Assembly: GCF_005239225.2 (NCBI RefSeq)
Contig: NC_133301.1
Coordinates: 15,128,318 to 15,192,317 of the forward strand
From: Populus alba
Taxonomy: Eukaryota; Streptophyta; Magnoliopsida; Malpighiales; Salicaceae
Reading direction: 5' to 3'
Length of the DNA: 64,000 nucleotides
Of this stretch, positions 1 to 12,750 are shown piece after piece. The position numbers were made by a program, and so were the translations under genes. Below the pieces are notes generated by a model that was not told where the DNA came from, searched no databases, and saw nothing but the letters and a program-made list of their open reading frames with translations. The first letter of the stretch is position 1; each line of letters starts with the position of its first letter.

Positions 1-465
1 GTAAAGGTATGTAGATTAAGCATATAGCAAAAATAAATATGCAAAATAAAACAAAGTATGAGAGGCCATAAATAAATCAACACAGATTCACAAATATTTC
101 TAACATTTTTCAATATCCAAAAATGATTTATTTGGCCAAATATCAAAATAAAATAGGGATAAAAATACATGGCAAATACATAACATTTAGCAAACACAAT
201 TTGGGTTGGTTGGGCCTGAGGCCTAGACCCAACCCATTCTTCTCCTTTTTTTAGTGTGGCTGGATCTAGCCCAGACATATGGGATGGGCCGGATCCTGCT
301 GCCCGACCCGGTTACTGGTTCAGACCAGTAATCGTTGGGTTTTCTCCGTGTGTGAAGTGTTCTTGCACGCTTGCTACAATGAGTGAATTAAATTGGTGGG
401 GGAGGGAACGAGAAACACTTGTCTTGCAGATGGCCTTGGGACAAAGATCTTGTTCAACTGCCAAC
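1..465. other. AT-rich intergenic DNA
   Basis: No convincing gene is seen. An open frame at 256-477 (+) shows no family motifs, and its GC-rich character comes from a short block at about 200-330 that alternates 'gggcc' and 'gaccc' words like the transposon next to it. The last 8 bases (458-465) are the left target duplication of the element that follows. Confidence 0.5.
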
Positions 466-1326
466 CATAGTTATTAAACCCGGACCGGCCCGACAGGTCG
501 ATCCGGTGGCTAGACCGGTCCGAGTTTGCCAAAAGACCGACCGGTGCAACGACCCGGTCAAACCCGATTGACCCGACTGGCTAACCCATGACCCGGGCGA
601 GACCCGGTGTTTTTTTTTTTTCAAATGTGGTTTTTCTCCTATACCCTTCTTTTTTCATATTTTTTTAGTTGGTTATTAACACTTTTTAAAGCTTACTATA
701 TAAATATTAGAAAAGTATTTTATTTTTTCAAAGTGGGATTTGAAACCCTTTAATATATATACTCTATGTTCCAAAAAAAAAAAGTTATTTTTTCAATGCA
801 GGATTTGAAGCATTTACGTATATATACTCTATGATCACAAAAAAAAAATATTATGTTTTTTTAATTTGGGATAAAAAAGTTTTTGGTTTAAATACTTTAA
901 CTTAAAAGGATAATATAATAACTTTTCGATATGGAATTTGAAGCCCCTTTATTAATATATATACTACTATGTTCACAAGAAGAAGTTGTTCTTTCAATGT
1001 GAAATTTGAAGTTATTTTGTATATATACTTTATGTTCATACGAAAAAAGTTATGTTTTTTCAACATGGGATAAAAAAAATTTTGGTTTAAATACTTCAAC
1101 TTAAAAAAGTATAATATAGTATCTTTCCAATATGAGATAAAAAAAACTTTTTAAAATATTTTTTAAAACTTTATTATTTACAATATTTATAGTTTATATT
1201 CATATAGATTTTTTTAAATTTTTTTATATGAAATATTAAAAATTTTCTAGTTGTTTAGATTGATCTATAAAACCCGAAAACCGACCTCTTAGCTACGGCA
1301 GCCCCTGGACGGGTTTGATAACTATG
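466..1326. mobile_element. hAT-like non-autonomous DNA transposon (861 bp)
   Basis: The left end reads CATAGTTATTAAACCCGG. The reverse complement of the right end reads CATAGTTATCAAACCCG, so the terminal inverted repeats agree at 16 of 17 bases. The flanks are CTGCCAAC (458-465) and TTGCCAAC (1327-1334), an 8-bp target-site duplication with one mismatch, the length expected of the hAT superfamily. The subterminal left part is rich in 'gaccgg/cccgac' words; the interior is AT-rich with repeated 'tatatatactctatgttc' stretches. No transposase reading frame is present, so this is a deletion derivative or MITE. The superfamily call rests on the duplication length and not on a protein. Confidence 0.75.
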
Positions 1327-1429
1327 TTGCCAACCGGATGAAGCTTCTGTTCTTAGTTCCCTGTTTAGCTCTGTGGCTTTTCTTATTAAAGAACTCTAAA
1401 ACGCGTAGGTTTTTCACTATAGCAGCAAG

Positions 1430-2335
1430 TTTTTTTTTTTTCCTTCTTTTTTTTTTACATGTTTTTTTTCTTCTTATTTTTTTACCCAAAATTGACTTCT
1501 TCTTCTACTTCTTTTTTTTTTCTTTTTCTTTTTTTAAGTTTTTTTTCAAAATTATTTTTGCTAATTTTTTAAAATATTGAGCTGGTTGAAAATTTAACTA
1601 TGTAGTTTTTTTTCTTTAAAACATTGTGGATTACTATAATATTCTCATACATTGTTTTTTTTTTCTTTTTATGATTTATTTATTCTTTTTTTTTTTCAAA
1701 ATGGTCTTTGTAGATTTTTTTTATATATTAAGTTGATTGAGAATTTAGCTTTGTGGTTTTTTTTTTTTAAATAATAATATGGATTACTACGGTGTTTCCC
1801 CTACATAGTTTTTGTTTTGCTGTAGTTTTTCCCCACATATTTTTTAAAAAAATTATCTTTATCAAATTTATTTTTTCAATATTGAACTGGCTGATAATCT
1901 AGCCTTAACTTTCCCCACATGTTTTTTTTTTTGTTTTTTTTTGTTTGTTTTTTCTTTTTTTCCAAAATTGTCATTTTTTACATGTTTTCTTTTTTTATTG
2001 TTTTGTTTTTTTTTTCAGAATTATTTTTGTTGATTTTATTTTCTTACTATTGAGCTGGTTGAAATTTTAGTTTTTTTTGTTTTTTTTCTTTAAAAACACT
2101 GTAGCTTTCCCCACGTGTTTTTTTCGCTTTTATTTCCTTTTTTTTACATGTTTTTTTTTCATTTATTTTACCCAAAATTGACTCTCTCTTTTTAAAATAG
2201 TCCTTGTCGGGTTTTTTTTTATATATTGAGCTAATTGAGAACTTAGTTTTGTAGCTTTTTTCAAAAAAAAAAAAACACTATGGATTACTACAGTCTTGGC
2301 TTTTTTTTCTTTTTAATTTTTTTTAATGAATTTTT
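1430..2335. repeat. degenerate T-rich tandem repeats (~160 bp)
   Basis: A recognisable module recurs about five times (near 1575, 1725, 1880, 2045 and 2225): 'ttgagctggttgaaaattta', then 'gtagcttt', a T run, 'aaacactgtggattactac' and 'tttccccacatg'. Spacing is roughly 150-190 bp with heavy indels. The strand is almost pure pyrimidine apart from these words, which is why spurious Phe/Leu-rich frames appear (for example 1338-1580). A related 'gtagctttccccacg' word occurs at 41120, at the left edge of the large insertion in copy B. Confidence 0.55.
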
Positions 2336-2690
2336 TTTGTTTGATTTAGTTTGTTAACGTTAATTGTTTTTTATTTAGTTATCAGATTTTCATGATACGG
2401 ATCTCAGGTTTGATGGGTTAACCTGATTTAACGAGTTATTGTTAGTTTAGTTTGTTAAAGTTAATTTTCTTTCTATTTGATTATCAGACTTTCATACTTT
2501 CATGACTCGTGTCCTAGGCTTGACGGGTTAACTTGGTTTGATGGGTTAACCAAGTTAATTCTAAGTAAACCCATCATTCTTTCTATTTAGTTATCAAACT
2601 TTCATGACGCGAATCACAGGTTTTACGGGATAACCTGGTTTAAAGGGTTAACCCAATTAATTTTTTTTTTTTTTTTTGCTTCATTAGTTT
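2336..2690. repeat. three ~115-bp tandem repeats
   Basis: Three diverged copies start near 2340, 2450 and 2575. Each carries 'tatttagttatcagacttt', then 'catgac' with a 'cg' dinucleotide, 'caggttt', 'gggttaacctggttt' and 'gggttaac'. The same module occurs in reverse complement at about 45780-46130, linking this block to the Helitron-like insertion there. Confidence 0.65.
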
Positions 2691-3012
2691 TTTCCTTCAT
2701 GTTGATTTTTTTTCTTTGTTTTTTTTAATTAATCTATTTAATTATCACACTTTTATGACACAACCTTATAGCCAGATTTACATCCAATATTCTTGAGTCC
2801 GGTGTTGCAGCCAGGCTCACTTAAACTTGGGTCATGCAAGTTTAATTTTATTATTAATGTTATAAATATTATTCTAGGTCAGGCGTTGCAGCCAAACCCA
2901 AGATTCTTGGGTATAGCTTTGCAGAAAAACTTAAAATTTTTAAATTTTTGTTTTTTAAAATATTTTTATACAAAAAAAATAACTTGCGGCATCGCGCAGG
3001 TCATGTGTCTAG
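2691..3012 (+). mobile_element. Helitron-like 3' terminus, copy 1
   Basis: The element ends in a short hairpin: ACTTGC (2982-2987) can pair with GCAGGT (2996-3001), with one G-T pair. A 7-nt spacer follows, then CTAG (3009-3012) and a T. A palindrome a few bases before a terminal CTRR and insertion before T are the known signature of Helitron 3' ends. The second copy at 46962 has the same arrangement and spacer length. The 5' end of this copy could not be placed; the tandem repeats upstream probably belong to it. No Rep/helicase frame is present. Confidence 0.6.
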
Positions 3013-3300
3013 TTCTTTCTATTTTCTATCTCTCCTGATCTCTCTCTCTCTCTCCCCCTCTCTCCCCTCCTCTGGTTTTCTTTTTTATTCTCCCCTGTTT
3101 TCTGCTTCTTTTCCTTTTGGTTTCGTTCGTTCGTTCTCTTCCCCCTTTTTTCTTTTTTTTTTTTTTCTTTTTTTCCCTGTGTCCTCCTCTGCCTTTTTAT
3201 TTGGCCGGATTGGGTTTGGGTTTTCTTATCAAAAATTTGAGTTTGGGTTTTCTTGGGGGGGGGGGGGGGGGGGGGGCTTTCCCTCCAAAATAATTATAAT
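3013..3300. repeat. CT-rich and poly-G low-complexity DNA
   Basis: A pyrimidine-rich tract (CT dinucleotide and T/C runs, about 3015-3200) is followed by an uninterrupted run of 22 G at 3255-3276. The apparent frame at 2948-3316, with long Ser/Phe/Leu and Gly runs, is a product of this composition and is not proposed as a gene. Confidence 0.8.
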
Positions 3301-6300
3301 TTTGATGAATAAATAATATTTTCTAATTAAAATAAATATGTTTATTTGATGGGAAGAAAATCCTTCATGTTACTATCACTTGAAATCAATTTATTTGCTT
3401 ATGAATAAAATATCGTAAGTATAAAAGTTATTTATTTATTTAAATGAAATATAAAACAGTTTTTAATCTTGTGGTAAATTTTTTTGTCTTTAAAGAAAAA
3501 GAGCTGTTAACGTAATCTCAAAACTTGAAAACTAATACAAGGACATTAAATGATCATTGAAAAAAATAAAAAATAAAAAAACTAATCCTTTCAACCTTAT
3601 TTTAATCTTCCTATTTCAAGGGTGCGCGAAATAAATGTTTTATATCAAAACAAAAGGGATTTTGATGGAGAGGATACTGCAACAAATTTTCCACGAGATG
3701 GGTTGTACACTTGTGGATCTAAAAGCCTAAACTCCTTGATGCCATTTTCTCGTAGACAAGAGAAGAGTGTAATATTAGCTTTTGTTTTTTTATAATATAT
3801 TTAAAAATATATAAAAATGTTTTTTTTTTAAAAAATTAAATTTTAATAAAAAAACAGGATAAATTACTCAATCAAAAACACCCTGTACAAAATTACTTCA
3901 TAAATTTAGAAGATATAAATGGACAAGTGCTGTGTACGCGGAAAGCAGTTGGTTTTTCTCCCTTCCAAATACCCTCATTCATCTATTCTAATTGAAAGGA
4001 TTATAATGCTAGTGATTTTGATGTGATTCCATTATTTTTATATTTTTAATTTCTTGGCTTCTGAAACTACTTGTTATATTTTTAGTTTGCTCCTTGAGAT
4101 TTGTCAATTTCATCTTCAGAGTTTAGTTTATATAAAATATTTCATTCTCATCCAAAAAATATTAAAAAGTAGGAAAGAAAAAACCAAGTTAATAAAAATA
4201 AAAACAGAAAATATGAAAAAATTTGAGATAATTAATTTTTTCTAGAAATCCTAAAATTCTATCCACTTAAATTCTCATTCATCAACAATAACATATATTC
4301 AAAGAAGTGATCACTGGTGTTGAAAAAATAAAATAAAAATACTTATCGTGTTTTTTTTTTAAGGTAAAAAAGCAATAATTTATTTTTTCATGATTTTAAA
4401 GGAAAACAATATTTAATATAAACTCTCATCATTAAATTAAAAAAATATATAAATTTTACACAATTCTTCTGTATTATATGAGAGGTTGAAGAATAAAAAA
4501 ATCCACGAGATGGGTCCGTTGGATGGTGCCATCATGCATTTTTTTTCCATAAGTTGGGTCCGAGAAAACATTTCCATCATGGAGTTTCTTCCACGGCATG
4601 GGTCCTCAAATTCTACAAATCCTAAAATTCCGTCCACTTAAATTTTCATTCATCAACACTAACATGTATTCAAAGAAGTGACCAGTGGTGTTAAGAACAA
4701 AAAAAATACTTACAATGTTTCTTTAAAGGTAAAAAATCAACTAAAACACATATTTATTTTTTCATGAATTTTAAAAGTTAAAAAAATATTTAATATAAAT
4801 TTCTATCATCAAATAAAATTATGTAACATAAATATTGTTTATTTTAATGGTTTAAATTGGTATCAACAACACAATTTTTTTTTCACAATTTCTTCCCTGA
4901 ACCACCTATCACTGCCCTTAAGGAAATGTTGATCAAGCACACAATTAACAACCTACAACTGTATGATTATTTGGAATTTTCCAAATTCTTCATACCGTTT
5001 TGGGCAAAAAAAAATTTTATGAACTCTACTGTTGTTTTTATTTGAAACATGTCGTTTGATTTAAAAGAAAATGACTCTAAAATATATTAATTTTTTCTAA
5101 TTAAAACTTAAATTAACTTAAAAATTAATTTTTCTTGCAATCAAACCCTTCATAAATTCAATTAAACTTTCAATAAAATTTAATTGAGTCCATAAACATT
5201 TGATTTTGGACTTTTCTTTTTTAAATTAATTTTTTTTTTCAACAGGACTCTCATTAATAAAAAAATATATTGTTAAATTTTAATCTTTGTATATTTTAAC
5301 TTCCTCAACTAGTTTTTGGCTATTTCTGGGTGTTCCGGCATCTTCTTTTCACTGCTATATATTTTTGTTTTCTTTCAAATATATATTTTTTTATTTTTAA
5401 TTTTTATATACACAGAAACAAAAAAATAGATAACAAGCATTATGATTATTGAAGTTCTCCAATGGAGACAATCTTTATCTCACCAGATTTGTGGAGTCTT
5501 GGTGGATGAAGGATATGAAGAACCACCTCAAATAGGAACTGCCTCATCTTGAACAGAAGAAAATTAGAAAGATTATTGTAAAAAAATATTTATTTTAAAT
5601 TTATCTATATTTTATAGTTCAAAAATTAAAAATTAAAAAAAAATCAATCTAGACTCATCTAAAAAGAGTTAACTGTGACATCGCTAAATATTTTATAGTA
5701 TAACTAACAAAGATATTTTATTAATCATTTGATGAATATAAGTATTCAAAATTGGGAGGAACAAAATCAATACTAGTTGTCATATTAATGTAATCTATTG
5801 ATATAATTCATGTTCATATTACCCAAGAACTCCATAATTCGATATTCACTCTAGCTCTTTCACATTGCCATCACCATTGATATAAAACCTTGACAGGACT
5901 AGTAGATATACCCAAGACCTTGTCAATTCAAGGTTTTAAGAAGCACAAGATTTTTATTTTTATTTTTTAAAAAAGACATAACCGACCCAATTAAGAATCC
6001 AATGAAAAAATTTGGCTGAATTTCTCAAGTGTGAGAAAAAAATGATTTGGGTATTTCTCAAGTCAAAGTTTATATAAATTATTTCATTCTCATCCAAAAC
6101 TTATTAAAAAGTAAGAAAGGAAAGCCAAAGTAATAAAAATAAAAACAGGAAATATGACAAAATTTGAGAGAATTAATTCTTCTAGAAATCCTAAAATTCT
6201 ATTCACTTAAATTCTCCTAAAATCGGGATGAAGAGGACATTGCCGTCCTGTGCCATCCTGCTTCTTTTTTTTCCACGAGATGGGTCTGTTGGATGGTGCT

Positions 6301-6844
6301 ATCATGCATTTTTCTATAAGTTGGGCCCAAGAGAACATTTCCATCATGCATTTTTTCCTAAAAGATATTCAGATTAAAAGTATTATAAAAAAAACAAAGA
6401 AATTATATATATTAAAGATAAATGTTAAATGAATCAATTGAGTTATTATGAATTGTGTACTAAAATAAAATAAAAAAATTATTTTTAACATCAACAAATC
6501 ATAACGATCAAAAAATAAAAATTATTTGAAACAAAAAAAATTATTTTAAAAAAAAAAACATGGTATCAAATTTTTTTCTCAAACAACCTTTTAGTTTGTA
6601 AAAACTTAAAAAAAAAAAGTTCATAAGAAAACTATATTAAAAAGCTGGTGTTTAGTAGGAAAACAACACGGCATGAAATCAATCAGGAAAGATTCATATT
6701 GAACTTTGTTAAAATTAAAATGGAAAATGTTGGGTGGTATAAGAATGATGAACATTTCTTCTACTTAATGTTGCTGAATAGTTAGTAATATAACCTCTTA
6801 CGTGGTAAAAGCACAAATATTGAGATTACTGAGATATATTGTTT
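3301..6844. other. AT-rich intergenic DNA with internal duplications
   Basis: No gene is recognised. A 150-bp block at 4121-4280 recurs at 6066-6215. The block 4243-4440 recurs next to itself at about 4612-4810. A 90-bp module containing 'ccacgagatgggtc' and 'gttggatggtgc' is at 4500-4592 and again at 6275-6352, with a shorter relative at 3690-3710. The small frames here do not resemble any protein I know. Confidence 0.6.
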
Positions 6845-9800
6845 TCATTAAGATATGGAATTCTTTAAAACAACTAGCTGGTTGGGAGATTGGTACCTAA
6901 ATGCCTCCTTGTTTCTTCCTTTTCAACAACTCAATGGTCTCTACTTGTGGGATAATCGCATAGCTGGTTAGGTTGAGAACAACGGTTTGCTCTCTTAAGT
7001 ATTACAAAATATGTATATTAGTTTTATCTTTTTTAGAATTAATCAAATAAGGTGTTGTTTAATTAGTATCATTTTGAGAAAATAGAAAGCATATTTAGTA
7101 AAAAAGAGTTGTTTAATTCCTTACATTATTAATATAATCATTTTGGTTCATTGACGGTGAAATGCTAGCAGCTTTACCTGTAAATGCATATTCATAAGCC
7201 AGTGATGGAAGCAATGGACAAGTAGTAAATTATAATCTTTCTTTCAACCTCTTTACATGAATTCATCGTAACAATTACAGGCCTCTTTATCAATAGTAAT
7301 TAAGTTAATCCAATAATATCTTTTTTTAATTCTTTACATGAAGTTTTAATTTATTTATTTTTTATTTGTTTATATAGGTGGTTATGAGTTACAGAAATTG
7401 AGCAATTTGGAGATCTTTGACTTGGGATTTAATAGCTTCGATAACAGTATTTTATCATTTGTAGAGGGGCTTCCATCTCTCAAATCACTATATTTTGATT
7501 ATAATAAACTGGAGGGCTTAATAGATTTGAAATGTTAGTTTTTTTTATGTACTATTATTTTTATAAATATTAAATTTAATTAACACAATTATCTATTAAA
7601 TTTAATTTCAAAAAACATAATTAATGAGCATTGTATTAATTTATTTTTTTATATATAAATATCAAGAAACTTTGAGCAGCGTGGATGACTTGCATCTAGG
7701 CAACAACAATATCAACAAATTAGTAGCCTCAAGAGGTAATTAGTAACACATTCACATTACCTACCTGGCAGGTAGCATCATGAAGATAATATCCATACAA
7801 TATTAATTATATGTTTCTTTCCTAACTAACTTGCAGGTCCAAGCAACTTGAGGACTTTATGGCTAGGCAATATCACAACTTATAGAAGTAGCTTCCAGTT
7901 ATTACAATCATTAGGAGCATTCCCAAACCTCACAACACTTTATCTGCCATCCAATGATTTTAGAGGAAGAATATTAGGTGACAGTAAGTCATATATTATA
8001 TTATATATAGTGATGTTTATATATTTGGGATTAATTCAAAAATTCAATTTGCTACTTTTAAACAAACAGAGTTGCAAAATTTAAGCTCATTAGAAAGTTT
8101 GTATCTAGACCTATGTTCTCTAGATAAACACTCCCTTCAAAGCCTTGGAGCACTATCTTCTCTAAAAAATCTATCATTATATGCTCTTAGCAGCACTGTA
8201 CCTTCTAGAGGCAAATTAACCATTTTTTTTTATCCCCGCTACAATTAGATGTGTCTATATAGAATTTATCTTTTATATTATAGCAACCCACTAAATAAGT
8301 CTTGGAGAGACAATTAAATCTCAAGTTTATAATTTAACTCAATTGAAATCTTTATTATTCTAAAAGTCTACCATCCATTTAATATTAACAATATTTCAAT
8401 TCAATTTTGGTCTTTTCTTAGCACCATTGTAACGTAAACACAATAATAATATAAAAAAAACAATAATTTTTTTTAATGAAAAAATAACTTTTTATATTGA
8501 GAGTGCTATATTTAGGAGAAGAATAAATTAACAATGATGTTTTTTTTTTTTTTTTTGTCATACAAGTTAAAAATCCTTCTTTTAATTGGACTCTACAATT
8601 TCTACACTTCCCTTCCCATTTTTTTAGTTTTTTTTAGCCATAATCCATTAGTAAAGAATTATTGTATTTAATAACCTCTTAGGATACTTAACAAAGAAAT
8701 CACGTGAGACTTTGTTTATATACACGTGGATTTTTTTTTATATATATGTGGACCAATCAAAATAATTTACACTGATAGATTGATATTATATGATATTATT
8801 ATTTTCAAAACCATAAAAAAAAAAAAGACAGCTTGAGTGTTTTAAATATCTTGAAAATGATATATTACAAAATATGAATTATAAAATAAAGAATATTATT
8901 TTCTAAATTTACTATAACATATAAAAAGCAATCTAGAGAGAGAGAACGGTCCTAGTCTTATCAATCTATAGAAAGAGAAAGAATTAAGGAAGAATGTTAA
9001 TAACACTCATTAATGTCGTGAAAAAAATTATTTTCTCTAAAGAATATCAATTTAATGTAGATAAAGAATATATAACCCATTTTCCTTAGCTGATAAAATA
9101 TTTAATTGACCGGAATTAAGACCATCTTGAATTCTACCAAAGAAACATCTCGCCAATAAAGCATTTTCTTAAAAAATATATGGAATTAAGAATATCAGTT
9201 TTGATAGTTTCACTTATACTTTCCTTACATTTCAACAAAATATGGCTTTTTTCTATATAAAAAAAAAACAATTATGGAAAAAAATAATAGTGTGATATAG
9301 GTGGATTAAATTATAATATTTTAAACTTGAACTTTTATTTTATTTGTATAGCCTTTCTTTTTTAATATTAATCTGGAAAATTAAAAAAAAATAGGAACTA
9401 ATTATGAGTCAATTAAATTTAAAAAAAAAACTCAAAAAACATAAGAAAAAAAGCATAAAAAATACACTACTCAACCAATAATTGACTAGAATCACGTGAT
9501 GCCCACCACGGAACTAGCAACTTATTAGCAATTTGCTTACTAGAGCAAATTGACCAATAAGAGAGAATTAAATTTCAAATTTAGAAATCCACTCAATTGA
9601 GATACTTATTATTCATTCTATAAGCTGCTTCTTGCTATTTCTTTCATTTCCTTCATAATTTTAATTGTATCTATGTTAATATAATTTCTTAATTGTGGCA
9701 GGCTTTTTTCATCTCAGGAACTTGAAATACTTGGATTTAAGTTACAATACTATCAACAATAGCATTTTTCAAACCATCGGTAAGGTTGATGACTCTTACT

Positions 9801-11635
9801 CTCTCTTTCTCTATAGGTTGTATATTTTTCAATAGACACTCAGAGTTTTAATTTTCTCTATATTATAATACGATCAGGCCTATATGATTTAAATCATCTC
9901 CAAATGCTATATATAAAGGACAATGATCTTAGTGGCTTCTTGCCTCCGTGTCTCGCAAATTTGACTTCCCTTCAACGACTAGATCTCTCTTCCAATCACT
10001 TTAAGATCCCTATGTCATTGAGCCCATTATACAACCTTTCAAAACTCAAGTATTTTGATGGATCAGGTAATGAAATATTCACAGAAGAAGATGATCATAA
10101 TCTGAGCCCAAAGTTCCAATTAGAGTCCCTCTATTTGAACAGTCGTGGACAAGGTGCGAGAGCATTTCCCAAGTTCCTTTACCACCAAGTGAACCTGCAA
10201 TCTTTGGATCTTACAAACATCCAAATAAAGGGAGAGTTTCCAAATTGGTTGATTGAGAACAACACATACCTACAAGAACTTCGTTTAGAAAACTTATCTC
10301 TTTCGGGTCCATTCTTGTTGCCAAAGAATTCTCATGTGAATTTGTCATTCCTAAGTATATCCATGAATCACTTCCAAGGCCAAATCCCTTCAGAAATCGG
10401 AGCTCGTTTGCCAGGGTTAGAAGTTTTATTTATGTCTGACAATGGTTTCAATGGAAGCATTCCTTTCTCGTTGGGTAACATTAGCTCACTGCAAGTGTTA
10501 GACTTGTCCAACAACAGTTTGCAAGGGCAGATCCCTGGATGGATAGAGAATATGTCTTCTCTTGAGTTCTTGAACCTATCAGGGAACAATTTCTCTGGTC
10601 GTTTACCACCTATATTCGGCACTTCTTTAAATTTGAGATATGTTTTATTTGTCTAGAAATAAGTTGCAAGGGCCGATCGCAATGGCATTTTATGACTCCT
10701 TTGAGATATTCGCATTAGATCTTTCCCATAATAATTTAACTGGTACAGTTCCAGAATGGATTGGCAGGTTATCTAACTTGAGATTTTTACTCTTGAGTTA
10801 TAACAATCTTGAAGGTGAAATCCCAATTCAATTACCCAAGTTAGACCACTTAACCTTGATTGATCTTTCTCACAATCACCTTTATGGTAACATCCTTTTT
10901 TGGATGATATCTATTCATCCTTTCCCTTACCAATACAATTCTTATGATAATGAATCCTCATCACACCAATCTTTTGAGTTTACAACGAAGAATGTATCCC
11001 TTTCTTATGGAGGAAGCATTGTCCAGCACTTAACAGGAATTGATTTCTCATGCAACAATTTCACAGGAGAGACTCCTCCTGAAATTGGAACCCTCACCAA
11101 GATCAAGGCATTGAACCTTTCACACAACAGTTTGACTGGACCAATTCCACCAACATTTTCAAACTTAAAGGAAATAGAGAGCTTGGATCTTTCCTACAAC
11201 AAATTGAATGGAGAAATCCCACCTCGACTTACTGAACTATTTTCTCTAGAAGTTTTTAGTGTGGCTCACAATAATTTGTCTGGTAAGACTCCTGTGAGAG
11301 TTGCACAGTTTGCCACGTTTGATGAGAGGTGCTACAAGGACAACCCTTTTCTTTGTGGAGAACCGCTACCCAAAATATGTGGTGCGGCTATGCCACCATC
11401 ACCAACGCCAACTTCAACGAACAATGAAGATAATGGTGGCTTCATGGATATGGAGGTTTTCTATGTGACCTTTTGGGTTGTATACATCATTGTGCTGCTA
11501 GTGATAGGTGCAGTTCTATACATAAATCCATATTGGCAATGAGCTTGGTTTCACTTTATTGAGGTGAGCATCAACAATAGCTATTATTTTCTTCTGGACA
11601 ATCTTTCCATTTTATACAAGTTTGGGTTTTCATAG
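6845..11635 (+). pseudogene. LRR receptor-like protein (RLP) pseudogene
   Basis: Homologous to plant RLPs, plasma-membrane proteins with an extracellular leucine-rich-repeat domain, one membrane helix and a short tail. Seven exons can be placed by canonical splice sites and reading phase: about 6845-6984, 7378-7533, 7667-7735, 7837-7983, 8070-8210, 9702-9779 and 9878-11635. The last exon holds most LRRs (LxxLxLSxNxLxGxIP pattern), a Cys-containing C-terminal cap near 11340-11380 and a transmembrane segment near 11460-11530. Lesions: TAG at 6969-6971 inside the first exon; one extra T near 10642-10645 shifting the frame; TGA at 11540-11542 where the frame otherwise runs on about 30 codons to TAG at 11633-11635; a GC instead of GT donor after 8210; and T at 7533, which would give TAA across the junction with 7667. 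The signal peptide and N-terminal cap are not found upstream. Intact relatives, as I recall them, have an extra LRR exon between 9779 and 9878. Confidence 0.85.
8211..9701 (+). other. long AT-rich intron of the RLP pseudogene
   Basis: This 1.49-kb interval separates two LRR exons. Its ends carry a diverged direct repeat ('ctcaattga' within about 50 bp of similar sequence at 8310-8360 and 9566-9616), as if sequence had been inserted or duplicated inside the intron. No coding segment is seen. The acceptor is canonical (AG at 9700-9701), the donor is GC. Confidence 0.5.
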
Positions 11636-11886
11636 CCTTGATGGTACCAAGATTTCGTGCATTCGTTGTGCATTCTAGTTTTAAGATTTAAACCAGTTTA
11701 AATGCATGCTCATGTTGTATTAATTTATACAGTTCCATTCAGTTTCGAGGGTTTTTATACAGCGGGGGCTTTTCAATTCCATGAGTTTTTACCTTCCTTG
11801 TATATTACATTTTTACGGATGATTTGCTTGTGAGCTGATTGTATATAAGCTTGTGAGCACTTAGATAATTTGCTTGATCTACAACT

Positions 11887-12125
11887 TCAGTAACTGAGAG
11901 TATTGAGCTGTCTTAGATCGAGTTTCCCAGCTAATATCAAAGGGTAATGTCGAGAACAAATCCCTTCAGGGCCGACCCTTGCCCATATGGCACTCCCCGG
12001 CCACTTGAAATGGATGGCCACCGGTACTGAGCAAATTAATGAATCAAAGCAGTCTCGAGATTCCACATAACAATTCATCTCCACTTCTGAATACTCTAAT
12101 CTCAAACGTCCAGCATATGCTGCAA
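11887..12125 (-). pseudogene. unidentified gene fragment
   Basis: The minus strand stays open for about 75 codons with ordinary codon composition, unlike the surrounding AT-rich DNA. The reading includes 'LRLEYSEVEMNCYVESRDC' and 'GPEGICSRHYPLILAG'. It looks like part of a real exon, but I do not recognise the family. It lies between the RLP and PPR pseudogenes and has no start codon context or clear splice sites. Confidence 0.3.
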
Positions 12126-12750
12126 TGCTTGATTAAAGTCATTTGATTACGCTTAGACTAGGTATCGGATGTTCCGGTGAAAGAATACATGAAAATAAAG
12201 TTAAGCCTCTTGTTAGAATCTTTAATTACCTCCACTTCCACTTGCTTAAAACACTGACAAATCAAAATGCATTTCTTCTCTTACACTTCCACTAGCATGT
12301 CCTTTAGCTTTATCATATTTCCAGCTGTAATTGCAACAACAAGGAGAAAGTTAAGAAAGCAAAGAAGGGAGCATTGAAAACTAAACTAGCTTGTTTGTTT
12401 CATGAAAACCACTCTCCTGGAAACAACTTTTCTATGTTTGATAAACTACGAGAAACCACTTCAAACATGGAAAACACAACCCTTTTTCCAAAAGGAAAGT
12501 GTTTTCCTCTTTTTAGCACCGGAAAACACTATCCTCTTCTTTAACAAAGAATGAACCCCACACCCTAAAGGATGAATCACCATAGAATACTACATTTGTA
12601 CAGTTGCAAGATAGAGATCCTTGCTCAAGCTCTTAAGAACACAACTTACCATTCAAAATTTTGGCTGTAGTCATCAACCAGAAGATATAATCCCTCCCAA
12701 TGCATTGTCAATCGCTGAAAGAGGCCACCAAGTTTTCAACTTTTCTACCT
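12126..12750. other. intergenic DNA with a relic transposon end
   Basis: No gene is seen. The stretch 12390-12545 has repeated 'ggaaaac' and 'ggaaagtgttttcc' words resembling the subterminal repeats of the element at 16561-17621, so a decayed relative probably inserted here. Confidence 0.4.

Noticed and set aside
1338..1580. Phe-rich 80-codon frame, and a similar one at 2948-3316
   Set aside because: Translation of T-rich or CT-rich low-complexity DNA; no family resemblance.
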